Numbered from the stretch's first letter, positions 21,330 through 33,090 are shown. The stretch is 64,000 bases of DNA from Brachycybe producta (GCA_036925085.1 JAUPFP010000033.1:186001-250000), one strand, 5' to 3'. Notes: generated by a model not told the origin, from the sequence alone. Program-made: numbers and translations.

Positions 21330-22538
21330 CAAATTTCCTCTTTTATAAATGAAATAAAACGCAGCAAGCAAGCAAATAATACAATTCTCACTGTTGCATT
21401 TCATTATCATTATATAGTATTATATAGAATTTCGTTAAGATATGTATAAATATAAGAAAATATTTCTTTCATTGATATTAAAATATATTAAAACCTTTTT
21501 TCTCTCTCTCTCTCTTTCTCTCTGAAAAGACGCGTTTGGAATTAACAACACAAGAAAGAAAAAAAGGTCCCAACACACAATTAAATATATAGACATACAC
21601 AGTAATATATTATTAATGTATGTTTGTGAGTTCCATCGAGCAGAACAACAACAGAGAGAAAAAAATGGAAGATAATAACAGTCCAAACAGAGAGAAAGGA
21701 ATAAATAGTAAGAGATGGCAATAATATAAGGGGGGATATAATAAAAATAATTAATTTATTATTAAGCAAGTATTTCCTTTTTTGTTGGAACTGACGACCA
21801 AAACAACAGAAATATTAATTATAAACAATAAAAAAATAATAATAATAATAATACAACTTGTCCCCTTAAAAGCCACTCTCCCACAATATACCCTTGGTTC
21901 AACTTTTGAATAAATTGCACTTCACTCCCCTCCCACCTTTGAAATGGGAGGGGCACCCTCTCACCCAAAATATTTGTACTGAAGTTCTATTGTAATATTT
22001 TTTTTTACTCAGGTCATTTCCATCCGAATTTCAATAAAGACTTTTGAAAAAAAAAATTTCAATTTTCAATTAAAATAATTTTTCAAAAGCACTACTCATA
22101 ATATGCAAAAATATGCAAATGAAGGCGAACAATTGGAATATAACTCTTATTCCCTCCTCTTTTTTTCCGTATTCAAAAAAAGTTCCTTAAAATAAAGTTA
22201 ACCATACAATATGATACAAGACTTTCTATACTAAGTCTATGGGAGAATTTTTAAGTTTAGCTTTAAGTTTTTCACTTTGGCTTAAGTAATGTTTTAGAGT
22301 ATAGCCTTTAAGGTATTCTGCATTTCAGAATAGGTCTATTACAAATAAGTGTTTTTAGAAACTAACCCACAAGCTAGCCCACCAAAACCAATGAAGGTAA
22401 TAAAAGCCCAAAAGGCTCATAAAATGTACTAGGACCCATGAAGTCTAAAAAAGCCCACCAGGCCTAAAAGGGACTCAAAAAAAAACCATAGACTTTTTCA
22501 TAAAATTGCCAGCCCAATATACATTTAAAATGTACTAG
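21327..22538. other. AT-rich stretch, no gene seen
   Basis: Short CT run near 21502, (AAT)n near 21835, and a weak D-like motif GTTTTTAGAAACTAAC near 22351. Words such as AAGCCCACCA recur irregularly at 22370-22490. No coding signal. Confidence 0.5.
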
Positions 22539-22821
22539 AACACTTCACCTAAAGTTGTTCACCTAAAAACAGTTCACCTAAACCAATTACACCTAAACCA
22601 AATACTCTTAAATGTCAATACACCTAAACCTTCCCACCTAATGAACATGAACCTAAAGGAAGTTCTTCTAATATATTTTCATCTAAAGAATATTTAAAAT
22701 AATACTATTTTACTTAAATTTGTTTGCCTTTTGTCTTTTTCATCCCAAACATTTTTCCCTAAACCATTTCATCCAAAATATATTTAGCACACTTTAACCT
22801 TTTAACTTTAGGTGAAGTGTG
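22539..22821. repeat. Degenerate 15-bp array enclosed by inverted repeats (V)
   Basis: About ten imperfect units like TTCACCTAAACCAAT between 22548 and 22700, thinning out to 22800. The block opens CACTTCACCTAAAGTT (22541) and closes with its complement AACTTTAGGTGAAGTGTG (22804-22821). Confidence 0.7.
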
Positions 22822-22825
22822 TCTT

Positions 22826-23050
22826 GAAACATTTTTACTTTTTTTTAAGTTAAAAATTTCAATTATTTCATCTATCAAATGAAAATTTCACTTAAAACTA
22901 GTTGGATTATTTTATTTTGAAAGTAATATATATAAAAGGGTTTTTATATTACTTTCAAAATAAAATAATCCAACTAGTTTTAAGTGAAATTTTCATTTGA
23001 TAGATGAAATAATTGAAATTTTTAACTAAAAAAAAAAGTAAAAATGTTTC
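22826..23050. repeat. Near-perfect 225-bp hairpin
   Basis: 22826-22930 and 22945-23050 are inverted copies that differ only in the length of one T-run; the loop is 14 nt (22931-22944). Starts five bases after V. Could be a young foldback element or a local inverted duplication. Confidence 0.9.
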
Positions 23051-23840
23051 CAATTACATCTTTCTTTTCTTTTCTTCTAGAAGTCGATAAAATCCTTAAA
23101 AAAATATTTCATTAAATACCATTATAAATATTTCTTTTCATACAAAAAAAAAATCTTAATACAAAATATTGCATGACAAATTTTCGAACACGAAGAAAAA
23201 TTATCTGAGAGAAGAAGAAGAAAAACTTTACAAATCGATAATTGTAATAAAAAAAAAGTAGCAAAAGTTATATTTATGGATTTTTCAGTTTGCTGACTCA
23301 CTATGAATACAAAAATGTTCTTTTTCAATACAAATCGGAGAAAATATAATATTTTTATATAAAAAAAGTAGCTTTTAGAGAGAAAACTTTTAGAATTATA
23401 TTCAAACTCACACTTTTCCAAATACAGAAAAGACATAATATTACAAAGAATACTTTCAAAAGGGGTTTTCTTTAAGGTCCGCAAAACAATAATACAAAAA
23501 AAAAACGTTTTCTACACGAAACGCCCTCTAGCGAATAATTCATCTTTCTTTTACACAATCAAAAAAATGTATTATTTATTATTCACATTTTCTTTTTTTT
23601 AAAAAAAAAACATTTCTTCAAATTGTATGAATTGAATAATGAAATGATGGTCACAACAACGAAAAACACCAGAATAAAAATAAATTTCATCCCTATTTAT
23701 AGAAAAGGATGTTTCAAAATGAATAATGCAAAAAAAAATTTGCTAACTTTGAATCTCATTGAAACCAATTCATTAGATATGAAAAAAAAATAATATTCAC
23801 AACCCTTTTTTTACTTTCTCCCTTTCTTTTTAAATTTTTC
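23051..23840. other. AT-rich stretch, no gene seen
   Basis: The reverse frame at 23122-23484 (120 codons) is Phe/Leu/Ile rich with no family motif. ACGCCCTCTAGCGAA at 23521 resembles a CTCF core (see findings). Confidence 0.5.
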
Positions 23841-24044
23841 ACAGGCAATTACAAAACAGGATGAACAGAAGTTAGCTCCGCCCTTTTTATGACGAACGCA
23901 ACTTCTAATTGGTTTGTTATGTAGTCTGGCGTCACATGCTCCGCCCTTTCAACGTCGAACCACACAACAAACCAACTAGAAGTTGCCGTTCGTCATAAAA
24001 AGGGCGGAGCCAACTTCTATTCATCCCGTTTCTTAATTGCCTGT
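23841..24044. mobile_element. Family A foldback MITE (A2)
   Basis: ACAGGCAATTA to TAATTGCCTGT, with ATGTAGTCTGGCG on one inner half and GTCGAACCACAC on the other. Imperfect 8-bp flanks AATTTTTC / CATTTTTC. Confidence 0.85.
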
Positions 24045-24046
24045 CA

Positions 24047-24107
24047 TTTTTCATCTTCGAATTACGATTTTTCATCTTCGATTTACGATTTTTCAATCGA
24101 TTTACTG
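24047..24107 (+). repeat. Short tandem repeat of ~23-bp unit
   Basis: TTTTTCATCTTCGAATTACGA, TTTTTCATCTTCGATTTACGA, TTTTTCAATCGATTTAC: about two and a half units directly after A2. Confidence 0.7.
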
Positions 24108-24214
24108 ACTTAAGAGAATCGATTCCATCGATCCCCCAAAACACCCAAAAATATTAAAAACCCTTAAACTGTCATAACTACAGAACAGCCATAATTATAA
24201 TCCTTTTCCAAAGA

Positions 24215-24305
24215 AAATCTAAAATTCTGTAGTTGACAGATGCTATTGTTGGCTAGTTGAGTAGAAAACTAGCCTTTAACCATTAATTTTAATTGGAAAA
24301 TAGTG
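24215..24305. mobile_element. Family H-like core fragment
   Basis: TGTAGTTGACAGATG, TAGTTGAGTAG, AACTAGCCTTTAACCATT and TTTTAATTGGAAAATA follow the H centre without its ends. Confidence 0.35.
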
Positions 24306-24411
24306 TGGTTGGCTCCAGTAACAACAAAGTCACCTATCCTGTCTCAAAAGACAGAACCAATATAGAAACTAGTCACTACTAAATAAATCATCAACAACTA
24401 GTCATTTCAAC

Positions 24412-24617
24412 ACAGGCAATTAGAAATCGGGACAAACAGAAGTTGGCTCCGCCCTTTTTATGACAACCGGGAACTTCTAATTGGTTTCTTGTGTGGTTCG
24501 ACGTTGAAAAAGACGGAGCATGTGACGTCAGACTACACAACCAACCAATTAGAAGTTGCGTTCGTCATAAAAAAGGGCGGAGCCAACTTCTGTTTGTCCC
24601 AATTTCTAATTACCTGT
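24412..24617. mobile_element. Family A foldback MITE (A3), 10-bp target duplication
   Basis: ACAGGCAATTAGAAATCGGG to AATTACCTGT. Flanked by TCATTTCAAC at 24402-24411 and 24618-24627. Inner halves are mixed (GTGGTTCGACG left, GTCAGACTACAC right). A full CRE-like TGACGTCA lies in the centre. Confidence 0.9.
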
Positions 24618-26846
24618 TCATTTCAACACACGATCATTCCATGACTTGTTGTTTTGCAGTGACAAGCCTTCCTTCCAGTAATCTCGAGTTGACAAACAAC
24701 ACAAAATGTGTCAATGTGACATACAAGTAACTTGTAGATAGAGCTATGAGTCGCTTCGTCTGAGTTGTAGTGATTATTTTGCAATGACTAGTCACCCAGT
24801 GACACTAGAGGTCTTTCTTTCACTTTTAATAATGACATGGAAACTTGAGTGAACGGAGAAAACGGTTACAGTTATTAGAATTTATTGAATTCATGCTTCA
24901 GAGTGAGTTAAGCTGAGCATCAAATTGCAAACAAAAAATAGGAGACTTTTTTGCTTTAGATTGGTTAAAGGGGGACATTTTTTTTTTTTCAAAAGTGGAA
25001 GAGTTTATCAATGATGTTCTTTCCACACAAGAAAAAATAGAAGCAGATAGATCTCAAATAACACCCAATTCCTTTTGATCCAGAAATACAAACCCGAGGC
25101 TAAGAAAAATTCAAAACCCACGAAAAAATTTGTGATCTTCAAACTTGGGTAGAATTTGATTCCATCTTCCTCCTTCTCCTCATCCTCCTCCTTATTTGAA
25201 ACATTAGCTTCTATGTTTGAAGTTTTGAGGATTTTCATATTAAAACAAAAATCTTAAAGCCCCTCCTCAAAAAAAAAATCAGTAAATAAACATCATTTTA
25301 AGAAAACCAAATAGAAAATCTATATGTTGAGAAAGATGGTGGCAGTTTGTGTTTTTCGTTTAATATTCAAAGTGCCAACCCAAAACCCATTCCCAGGATT
25401 TTTCTCTTCTTCATTCCATTCACAATTGTTCCCCCCTCCCCCTTCCCTTATATATGATAAAAATCAGTTCTTAGTAATTCAACTTGTATATATGGATGGG
25501 TTCTTTCTCTCTCTCTCTCTCCATCCATCCATTTGCCAAATTCATTTATCATACTAGAAGAGGGAGATGAAAATATTTGTATGAAAACGAGGGCACCATA
25601 TTGTAACAATTGGTCACCAATAACAACAACAACACAAAATGTCTCACACAATTCTCTCAATCGAAAATTTTATGTCAAGTACCAAGTGTGCCACTTGAAT
25701 ATACAATGTAGAAAAACAAGTAAATAAACATAACAAAAATAAAGATTGTTTCAAGAACCTTTCTATTTTTTTAAGAAAACGCACAAGATATATTTTGACC
25801 ATCATCCAATACAAATGTATGCTTGCGCGTTTATAGTCGACATTCCATGACGATGTCTTCTCAAAAATATCTACCATAGACGAAAAGCGATTCCTAACAT
25901 AGACAAACAGCGATTCAACCTGAAAATCCCTTCAGAAAAATCACGAAAATCACCAAAAGATGAAAAAAAAAAACAAGTCCAATCTGGATGATGAAGTGAC
26001 ATTGTTTCCACACAATTATAATCCAATACAGGTAACGGTCAATCTACTTTACAACTCTCAAAGGATGTCATGAATATTTACAATTTGTTACCAATTAATA
26101 CTGTAAAGTAGCAGTAACGTAGCCGTAACACGTGAGTGGGAATGTACCTTAAGTCCTCGAATTACACTGACTAGTAAATATGCGATTGCAGTATTTCTCT
26201 TTACCCAACTTATATAGCTTTTCGACAACACAGTCCCTCTGCCATAGGTCCGCTCATAGGTCTGCTTGCAGAGTAATTATTCAAATAGACAAGTTTTCTA
26301 AGGACATTTTCACCTAAAAAGGCTTATTACAAATGAACTCAAAACCAACTAAATCAATGATAAGAAAAGAGAGGAGATTTGCGGGAAAAGGGGAAAGGAG
26401 GAGGGGGGGGGGGGGGAATAAAATGCCCAAAAGGAAATTCAAAAAAAGAAAGATTTCAAAATTAGTCAACATCGATAAATGTTCAAAATCCATCCAACAA
26501 AAACCACAGGAAAAACTCTCTCTTATATGGGAGCTTGAGAGAGAGAAAAACATTTTGATGAAACTTGTCCTATGGATGTTTCTTCAACAGGAAATGAAAC
26601 CTCAAAAATATTCATTCTTCCCCTTACAATCTCACCCTCCCTCCAAACCCTTATTTATCAAACCTAAAACCTTTCTCGTACTTGTAAATCTCCTGTGCGG
26701 ATTCAAAGGAAGAGGTCCAATGCCCCCCTCAAGTAGAAATTTATAGGAACAAACAATGCAACAAATAAATATGTTTAGAAAGTGGCAATCGATCTGCATT
26801 ATTATTGCATTTATTGCAGCAATATTTACTTTTAAATATTCAAATT
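24618..26846. other. 2.2-kb stretch with no supported gene
   Basis: Short CT run near 25508. G-run at 26403-26416, crossed by an open frame (26333-26746, 137 codons, Lys/Arg rich) that I do not call. An inverted pair CTACTTTAC / GTAAAGTAG lies at 26045 and 26103. No splice-linked conserved peptide recognised. Confidence 0.45.
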
Positions 26847-26992
26847 CGGTTATGGCGACCTCGGATTATAACGACAACACTACTATACCGTCAAAATGAG
26901 GCCAATTAAAAAAAACTCCTACATAAATAATGTTTTTTTTTTCTTCTCCCCGGTTATAATGTCATTCTACTTCGGCTATAACGACAACATGC
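26847..26992. mobile_element. Pogo-like fragment (X1)
   Basis: CGGTTATGGCGACCTCGG and ATTATAACGACAAC, then CGGTTATAATGTC and CGGCTATAACGACAAC. These are the end motifs of X3 (58.3 kb) in a degraded arrangement. Confidence 0.35.
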
Positions 26993-27413
26993 TAACATTA
27001 GCATGCTTTCTTAAGATTAGTTTTTTTTAACTGCATTTCCCCATCGAATATGAAATAGATCTAACTGTAGACTTCTTTTGACTCCAAAGAAATAAAAGTA
27101 GCTATATGGAGAGTGGGTAAAGGTTGTAAGGCTAAAGAAAAAAGGCTAAAAATGGAGACTAGAAAGGTGTGTTTCCATCTAGTCCGAATCCATCTCATGC
27201 GACTCCAACTCGTACAAATCGGTCTGTTCTGGGGGTTGAACATGATAATCAGACCCCTGTGCACAGTGCTGGCACGCTTGGCCTTCATCAGTTCCCTCCA
27301 TTATGATGGAAGAATGTGAGCGCGTTTCTTCCCCAAAACAGCTATTTGTGAGGCCAAGTTAACTGGGCATAGAGAATGTGAATTTGGTCTCCAGTACACT
27401 GGGCACTTTTAAT
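26993..27413. other. Mixed-composition stretch, no gene called
   Basis: Frames open on both strands at 27061-27319 with balanced composition, but the peptides match no family I recognise and lack splice context. Confidence 0.4.
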
Positions 27414-27620
27414 GCAGTGATCCTCAATGGGTGTGGTGCGGCACACTATAACGTGCCGTGAGATTTGCTAAATGTGCAACAAAATTTTTGGATGTTATAT
27501 TGACTGCATTAATATTTTCAAATAAATTTTAGCTTTATTGGAAAAAAAAGCCCCTCTACTTTGCACAAAACCAGTGGTTCCCAAAGGTGTGCCGTGAATT
27601 TCGCTAGATGTGCCGCCATT
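27414..27620 (+). mobile_element. Two hAT-like termini in the same orientation
   Basis: CAGTGATCCTCAATGGGTG with GTGCCGTGAGATTTGCTA, and about 155 bp later CAGTGGTTCCCAAAGGTG with GTGCCGTGAATTTCGCTA. These are typical hAT left ends; being in the same direction, they are two truncated copies or a tandem end duplication, not one element. Confidence 0.5.
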
Positions 27621-28161
27621 TTTACACGCAAAAATAAAATTCTATGACATGTGCATTTTTTGGGGGGGAAGTACTACTTTAATGCAATCTAATAGTTAGT
27701 CTCGACCTCAAATCCTCGTCGTTGTACAACATGGAATGAAGACGAAATGGAAACCACCACCACCTCCCTCTTCTAGACTAGAAAAGAACCCAATTTAATT
27801 CTGTCCACCCAACCACCACCACCCTCCCACTTGAAATGAAATAAGAAAAACGATCCCAGTTTCTTCTTTTCTAAACCAATCTCATTTGAAACTTCTTTTC
27901 TATTCTTTAATATTGAAAGGCACATTTAAAGTCTTATATAAAGTACATTAAATTAACCTAAACCTCCTTATATCCTCCTCTCCTCCATCCATCCGGCCAC
28001 CCTTCCTTTCTCCTCTTTTCTATTCGAAATCATTTGAAATGCATCCAAAGAATAAAAACTTCTAAGCAACATAATAAAAACCCCTTCAAGTCAAATAAAT
28101 GGATGGATTACTTTTAAAATTTATATTGGAATATATTAAGTTAAAAAGTCAAATGAAACCC
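27621..28161. other. AT-rich stretch, no gene seen
   Basis: CCACC runs near 27750-27830 and CCATCC runs near 27985. Nothing else recognised. Confidence 0.5.
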
Positions 28162-28221
28162 TTAAGCCTAGTACACACTTGGATACAAAGTCACCGCGAC
28201 ACTCGTATCTGGTGTTATTTA

Positions 28222-28435
28222 GGCCGGGCGCAAGTTGAGACGCAGTTCGGTGAGGTGACTCACCGTGAGTTTCTGTGAAACACAGAAATGAATACAACAG
28301 CGAATGTTCGTACGCAGGGGTGAAGTGACTCAAGTTTCTGTGTGTTGTGAGGTGCCGAAGGTCTGTGCTCGTGCCGCAGTTCTCACGTGGTGACTACGAC
28401 CTGCTTCACCCTGCGGACTCAACTTGCGCCTTGCC
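28222..28435. mobile_element. PIF/Harbinger-like MITE (K1) nested in Q
   Basis: GGCCGGGCGCAAGTTGAG at the left and CTCAACTTGCGCCTTGCC at the right, flanked by TTA (28219-28221, 28436-28438). Same termini as K2 and K3, but with an unrelated interior containing CTCACCGTGAG and CACGTGGTG. Confidence 0.75.
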
Positions 28436-28611
28436 TTAGTGACAATGTTCGGAAGTCTCGTGACCGTTGTAAGACAAAAAAAATGTCCTGTGTTTTTCTT
28501 TTCTTTGTATCTCACCCGAAATGGAAAACATGATACAATGTGGTGCAACATTTCGTAGTGTGTACGTGTTACCGAGACAAAGAACTATTAGTCAAGTCAG
28601 TTTCAACTTTG

Positions 28612-29020
28612 TACTCACTAGGATACAAAGTCGCGCTACAATGTTCGAGACTGTTGAAATACAGTTGTGAGACTTTGTATCTATAGACAGTATCAAGTTT
28701 AGAAGTCCATGAATCAAAAACATCCAAATGACGTCATACTTGATACATAAATATTATAACCTTCATGTGTGTTTGAGTGCTGATGTGGCAAGTCCCTTAT
28801 CTCGTAACAAGTCCACACACTACAAAATGTTGTGCAACATTTTATCATGTTTTCCATTTCGGATGGGATACAAAAGACACAAGGGGAATCTTACCTCACA
28901 ACAGTCTCGAGACTTCGAAACATTGTCTCTAGACAAGTCTATAGTGACTGTATTTCGACAGTCGCTAGACAAGGCCAGATACTAGAATCAGGCGACTTTG
29001 TATCCAAGTGAGTACTATAG
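28612..29020. mobile_element. Second Q-like inverted pair inside Q
   Basis: CACTAGGATACAAAGTCGCG near 28617 faces CGACTTTGTATCCAAGTGAG near 28990. It looks like a partial Q copy inside Q. Confidence 0.5.
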
Positions 29021-29269
29021 GGCTATAATTATAGTCTCTAAAAAGTGAACATGTGGGGAACCACTGAGAAAACTCTTCAATCTGATAAGAAGGATTTGCA
29101 GGAAGTATCGTGCCTATGGGATGTCACACACTGATTTAGAAATCAGGTGTGGACGCGTCATAATGTATAGATACTGTCAAGATAACACAAGTCTCGCAAC
29201 TGTACATGTATCTCGACAGTCCTGATATACATTGTCACGCGCGACTTTCTATCCAAGTGTGTACTAGGC

Positions 29270-30011
29270 TTAAAATGGATGCATAAATGTAAAAATTATG
29301 AGAAAAAAATATTTTAGATATAATGTTTCTAGTAATTAATATTGATAGAATTTCACAAGACAAAATTAAAAACCTGAATCCTCCAAGTTTCCCCCCCCCC
29401 AAAAAAAAATTTAATGGAAAACCGTAAGATTTTTATTGAAACGAAAAAAAGTTTTAAATAAAAGTTAATTTAATTAACGTACTTTTTTTTTAATATTAAA
29501 AAAAATGTCCTTTTTAATTTCATCAAGTGATGAACGTAATTAAATACTCTTCTTCATTAATATGAAAAATGAATAATGTTCTCATGATTGGAAAAAAAAA
29601 AGAAGCCATATTAATGTATACATGTAATTTAGGGTCCTCTTTCACTCTTTTTATACCAGATTTTTAATTAAAACATTTTCTCTTCCAAAGAGAAAAAAAA
29701 AATTATTTTTGGAATATTTAATTAATATTCGAGATGTCTAAAAATGGAAAAATCTTGGGAAGAAGGAAAAAGGATGAGAATATAAAAAAAAAACCTCTCT
29801 TTTCTATATTATAATATATTAATATAATATATAAAGAAAAAGGTTTTAAGTTCAGCTTAAATGATTAATAGTTATGACCAGAGGGATAAAAATTCATAAG
29901 CCTCAAGATCTCAATTAACATTAAAAGGGAGGCAGGGAGAGGGAGAGTTAAGTAGAAAGGAAGTTAGTGGTGGTCAAGTCAAACTCATGATCTTAACTTT
30001 CTTAAATTGAC

Positions 30012-30014
<3 letters not shown>
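29270..30014. other. AT-rich stretch, no gene seen
   Basis: Poly-C/poly-A junction near 29390 and AT-rich DNA. No gene or repeat partner. Confidence 0.5.

Positions 30015-30061
<47 letters not shown>
30015..30061 (+). repeat. (AG)n microsatellite
   Basis: About 23 uninterrupted AG dinucleotides. Confidence 0.95.
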
Positions 30062-30065
<4 letters not shown>

Positions 30066-30504
30066 TGAAAAATGATATGGGAAACAACTAATCTTGAACC
30101 CTCTCTGCACAAACCCCCCAAATCTTAGTAAAAATCCACACACACACACCTCTCTCTAGAGTATTCAATCATAACAAGAAAATCTAAGTAATATGAATGT
30201 TATATATTAAACGTGATCTGAATGGAAGTTGACATCGCAAAAAGTTGCCTCTCCCCCCCCCTTCCTTTCAAAATTATTGCCCATATAACACATCAAAATA
30301 GAAGATGTTCAGACGACTTATCCACTTTAGGACATGTTTTTAGTTTGTCCAAGTTATTTCCAATTGAAAGATCGCAAAATTTACCCTTATTCAGACACAT
30401 TTTGGGTTCAATATATATAAAAAAAAATGGCTGCCAAATGTCACATTTAAACATTTTCAATTTTTTCAATTTAGTTTTGTAATATTTGAACCAAATTACA
30501 ACCA
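30062..30504. other. AT-rich stretch, no gene seen
   Basis: Solo E-type end TTGAACCCTCTCTGCAC near 30094. An open frame at 30222-30482 has no known domain. Confidence 0.45.
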
Positions 30505-30840
30505 TCATTGAATGTGTTTTAGAAACTAGAAGGGTATACATTATATAACCCTTCTAGTTTCTAAAACAAATTCAGCTCATTGAACAATTAGCTCAATGAA
30601 TTCAGAGTATCTTCATGTTGATTATCTTTCAAAATAAACTTTTCATCTCAGTTTGAAAATTGTTGCAATTTTAAGTAGACAATATTTTTTTAATATTTTG
30701 TCTATAAAAAGTTTATTTTCAACTATTAACATTTTTAGTGTATAAAACACAATTTCTAGTTTATCTTAATTCTGCTCCTGAAAAGCAGAATAATCAAGCG
30801 CGTTCGAAAATCTGTCGGTTCCTAAACCATTTTAAGTTGC
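30505..30840. mobile_element. Family D element with internal hairpin (D9)
   Basis: GTGTTTTAGAAACTAGAAGG is followed after 13 bases by its complement CCCTTCTAGTTTCTAAAAC (30515-30567). The normal central palindrome and right arm (TCTAGTTTATCTTAATTC, GAAAAGCAGAATAATC, CTAAACC) then follow, so a right-arm block is duplicated. Confidence 0.6.
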
Positions 30841-30957
30841 AATTTGGCAGCCATATTGGTTTTATATGATGCACAAATATGGCTGATTTTAAAAGAAATT
30901 AAAATTGAAAAGAATAATAACTAAAAAATAAACCGATAAAACCTATACATACGTTTA

Positions 30958-31102
30958 AACTCAAGTAAGAAAGTTTAAATTTGAACAATCTAACTTCTCA
31001 TTGAACCCTCTAAACAGGGTTCCAATATAGAAAAAAAAAAAACCTTAAAATACCAGCCAATAAATCGTTCAGAGGATCCAAGTTGTAATTCAAGTTATTA
31101 AT
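30958..31102. mobile_element. Family E inverted repeat (E2)
   Basis: TTCTCATTGAACCCTCTAAAC on the left and GTTCAGAGGATCCAAG then TAATTCAAGTTATT on the right. Similar layout to E1. Confidence 0.4.
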
Positions 31103-32352
31103 TGTATTATTCTTAAATGTGGGACCTTAATAAGGTTTAAAAAACCATATTTAGTTAAAATAATGTACATTCTAGAAAAATCTATAAATGTGACCCCAGT
31201 TTTTCAGAAAAGGTTCCTTTTTTTATATCTTCAGTTAAAAATGACATCAAACGAAGATGGATGACTCCTTGAAAAAAAAAAATTGCTGATTTTGCACTCA
31301 AAAGACCCAAAAAAAAAAAGATCAAATTTAAAGTGTATGACGTGAACAACAGTTACATGACCCTCTTATAATAATAATAAATTATAAATAGAAGCACACT
31401 TTTATTTCAGCATAATGAATTAAACTTGGCCCAATTTTTTTTTTTATAAAGACCACAAAATCGTTTGCAATTTTTTTTTCATATTTTTTTTAAAAAAATA
31501 AAAATAGCTCTTTATTTCTCTTGTCTAAACTTAATTTAAATTATAAACGCAATAACAAAAGAGACTTTTTCTTTTAAAAAAAATTCTTTAAAAGTTTTAA
31601 AAAGTCGTCTTCTAAGCAAAAATAGGAAGAAAAAAAAAGAGGGCGTTCAACAGAAAGAGAAGAAAAAAAAACCGTTTTCAAACAAAACTTGATGAAATTT
31701 CTATTATATTAAAATAATGATAATCATAATAATAATAATAAAAAAAACCTCATTCACAAAGAGGCGTCCAAGTTGAAAAGTAATTAGATTTTACATTATT
31801 TCGAACACGTGTAAATTAATAGATGAAAGAAATTATATTGCAGAGATGAAAGAAAAGCGCCACCTAGCGTTTAATAAGGCAACACATTTAAAATAAAAGG
31901 TGTCGTCAATTTGACAACAACAACAACAAAAAATTAGGTTAATAGCCACATCTTCTTTACTGCTTTGTGTATTATGAAAATATGAAAAATGGGAGATAAG
32001 AATGGAATCTTTTCTCACGCAAATTAACACTTGTTTTGCAAAAAAAAAAAAAATACTCGCCAGGGGGCCAACGAACCACCTGAAGGCATTTTTATAAAAA
32101 AGTGTGCAAGTTAAATGTCATTATTCATGAAAGAATTGAATGTTCAAGTTCCTTTTTGTTTTTGCTATATTTTGTAATATTTTGAAAATCATTGCAAAAT
32201 CCAAGCCTTGCAATAATTATTGTGATAGCCTTAAAATGCCTCCTGTTCAAATTCATGTAAGCAGCCATTGGTAATTTAAGAATGCAATGATGTAGCCCAT
32301 ATAAAGAAGGGCCTGTGTGTCAGGAAGACCAGGAATGTCATTTCAGTTTTAT
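31103..32352. other. AT-rich stretch, no gene seen
   Basis: Many A/T runs and (AAT)n near 31727. GCGCCACCTAGCGT at 31857 is a CTCF-core-like sequence. No gene. Confidence 0.5.
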
Positions 32353-32558
32353 ACAGGCAATTAGAAATCAGGACAAACAGAAGTTGGCTCGGCCCTTTTT
32401 ATGACGACCGGCAACTTCTAATTGGTTGATTATGTAGTCTGACATCACATGCTCCACCCTTTTCAACGTTGAACCACACAACAAACCAATTAGAAGTTGC
32501 CGGTCGTCATAAAAAGGGTGGAGCCAACTTCTGTTTGTCCCGATTTCTAATTGCGTGT
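32353..32558. mobile_element. Family A foldback MITE (A4), 8-bp target duplication
   Basis: ACAGGCAATTAGAAATCAGG to CTAATTGCGTGT. Flanked by AGTTTTAT at 32345-32352 and 32559-32566. Mixed inner halves (ATGTAGTCTGACA, GTTGAACCACAC). Confidence 0.9.
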
Positions 32559-32587
32559 AGTTTTATTTCAAGGGGACAGACAGGTTG

Positions 32588-32729
32588 ACAGACAATTGTG
32601 CCCAGCATTAGAATTTTTTTTGCTCCGCCCTTTTATGACGACAGACCAGGTAACAAACCAATTAGAAATTGATGACGTTCATAAAAGGTCGGCGCAAAAA
32701 AAATTCTAATGCTGGGCACAATTGCCTGT
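32588..32729. mobile_element. Family B foldback MITE (B1)
   Basis: ACAGACAATTGTGCCCAGC on the left and GCTGGGCACAATTGCCTGT on the right. Inner CTCCGCCCTTTTATGACG and AAACCAATTAGAAATTG are shared with family A, so B is a shorter relative. Lies 29 bp from A4. No clear target duplication. Confidence 0.75.
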
Positions 32730-33065
32730 CATCACATGACCTGTGCTGCAAGATGTGTACCATCATTTTCCCCCCAAAAAAGTGTTTTTTTTTTTTAGTT
32801 GTGCCACTCTTCCAGCCGAGGTGCGGCTATCACCACTTAATATAAATTAGGTCTTGATGAAGAAAGAAAGACTTTCCCCGCAATTAATTCCTGTATGTAC
32901 CAAGTTGCTAATGTGTTGTCATTCCTGCTCGTTATGTGTCGCTGTTGTGCACATTTTATTTTATAAAAAAAATCCATCTTTTCACACGCATCTAGTTCCC
33001 AAAAATGGAAGTGTGACACTAAACATTGGCTTGAATTAATAATGTAAGAGGGGGGACTGGGATAT
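32730..33065. other. Short stretch, no gene seen
   Basis: Small overlapping open frames of about 60 codons on each strand (32837-33039). Nothing recognised. Confidence 0.45.
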
Positions 33066-33090
33066 CCTCTCTCTCTCTCTGTCTCTCACA

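Larger units (their letters stand above)
28166..29269. mobile_element. Composite inverted-repeat transposon flanked by TTAA (family Q)
   Basis: GCCTAGTACACACTTGGATA then CAAAGTC at the left is complemented at the right (GACTTTCTATCCAAGTGTGT then ACTAGGC). TTAA flanks both ends (28162-28165, 29270-29273). This could be a piggyBac-like TTAA duplication or a TWA duplication of a Harbinger-like element next to A/T ends. No transposase frame. Contains K1 and an inner Q-like palindrome. Confidence 0.7.

Noticed and set aside
26333..26746. 137-codon Lys/Arg-rich frame
   Set aside because: Runs through a long G-run, giving poly-Gly, and has no recognisable domain.
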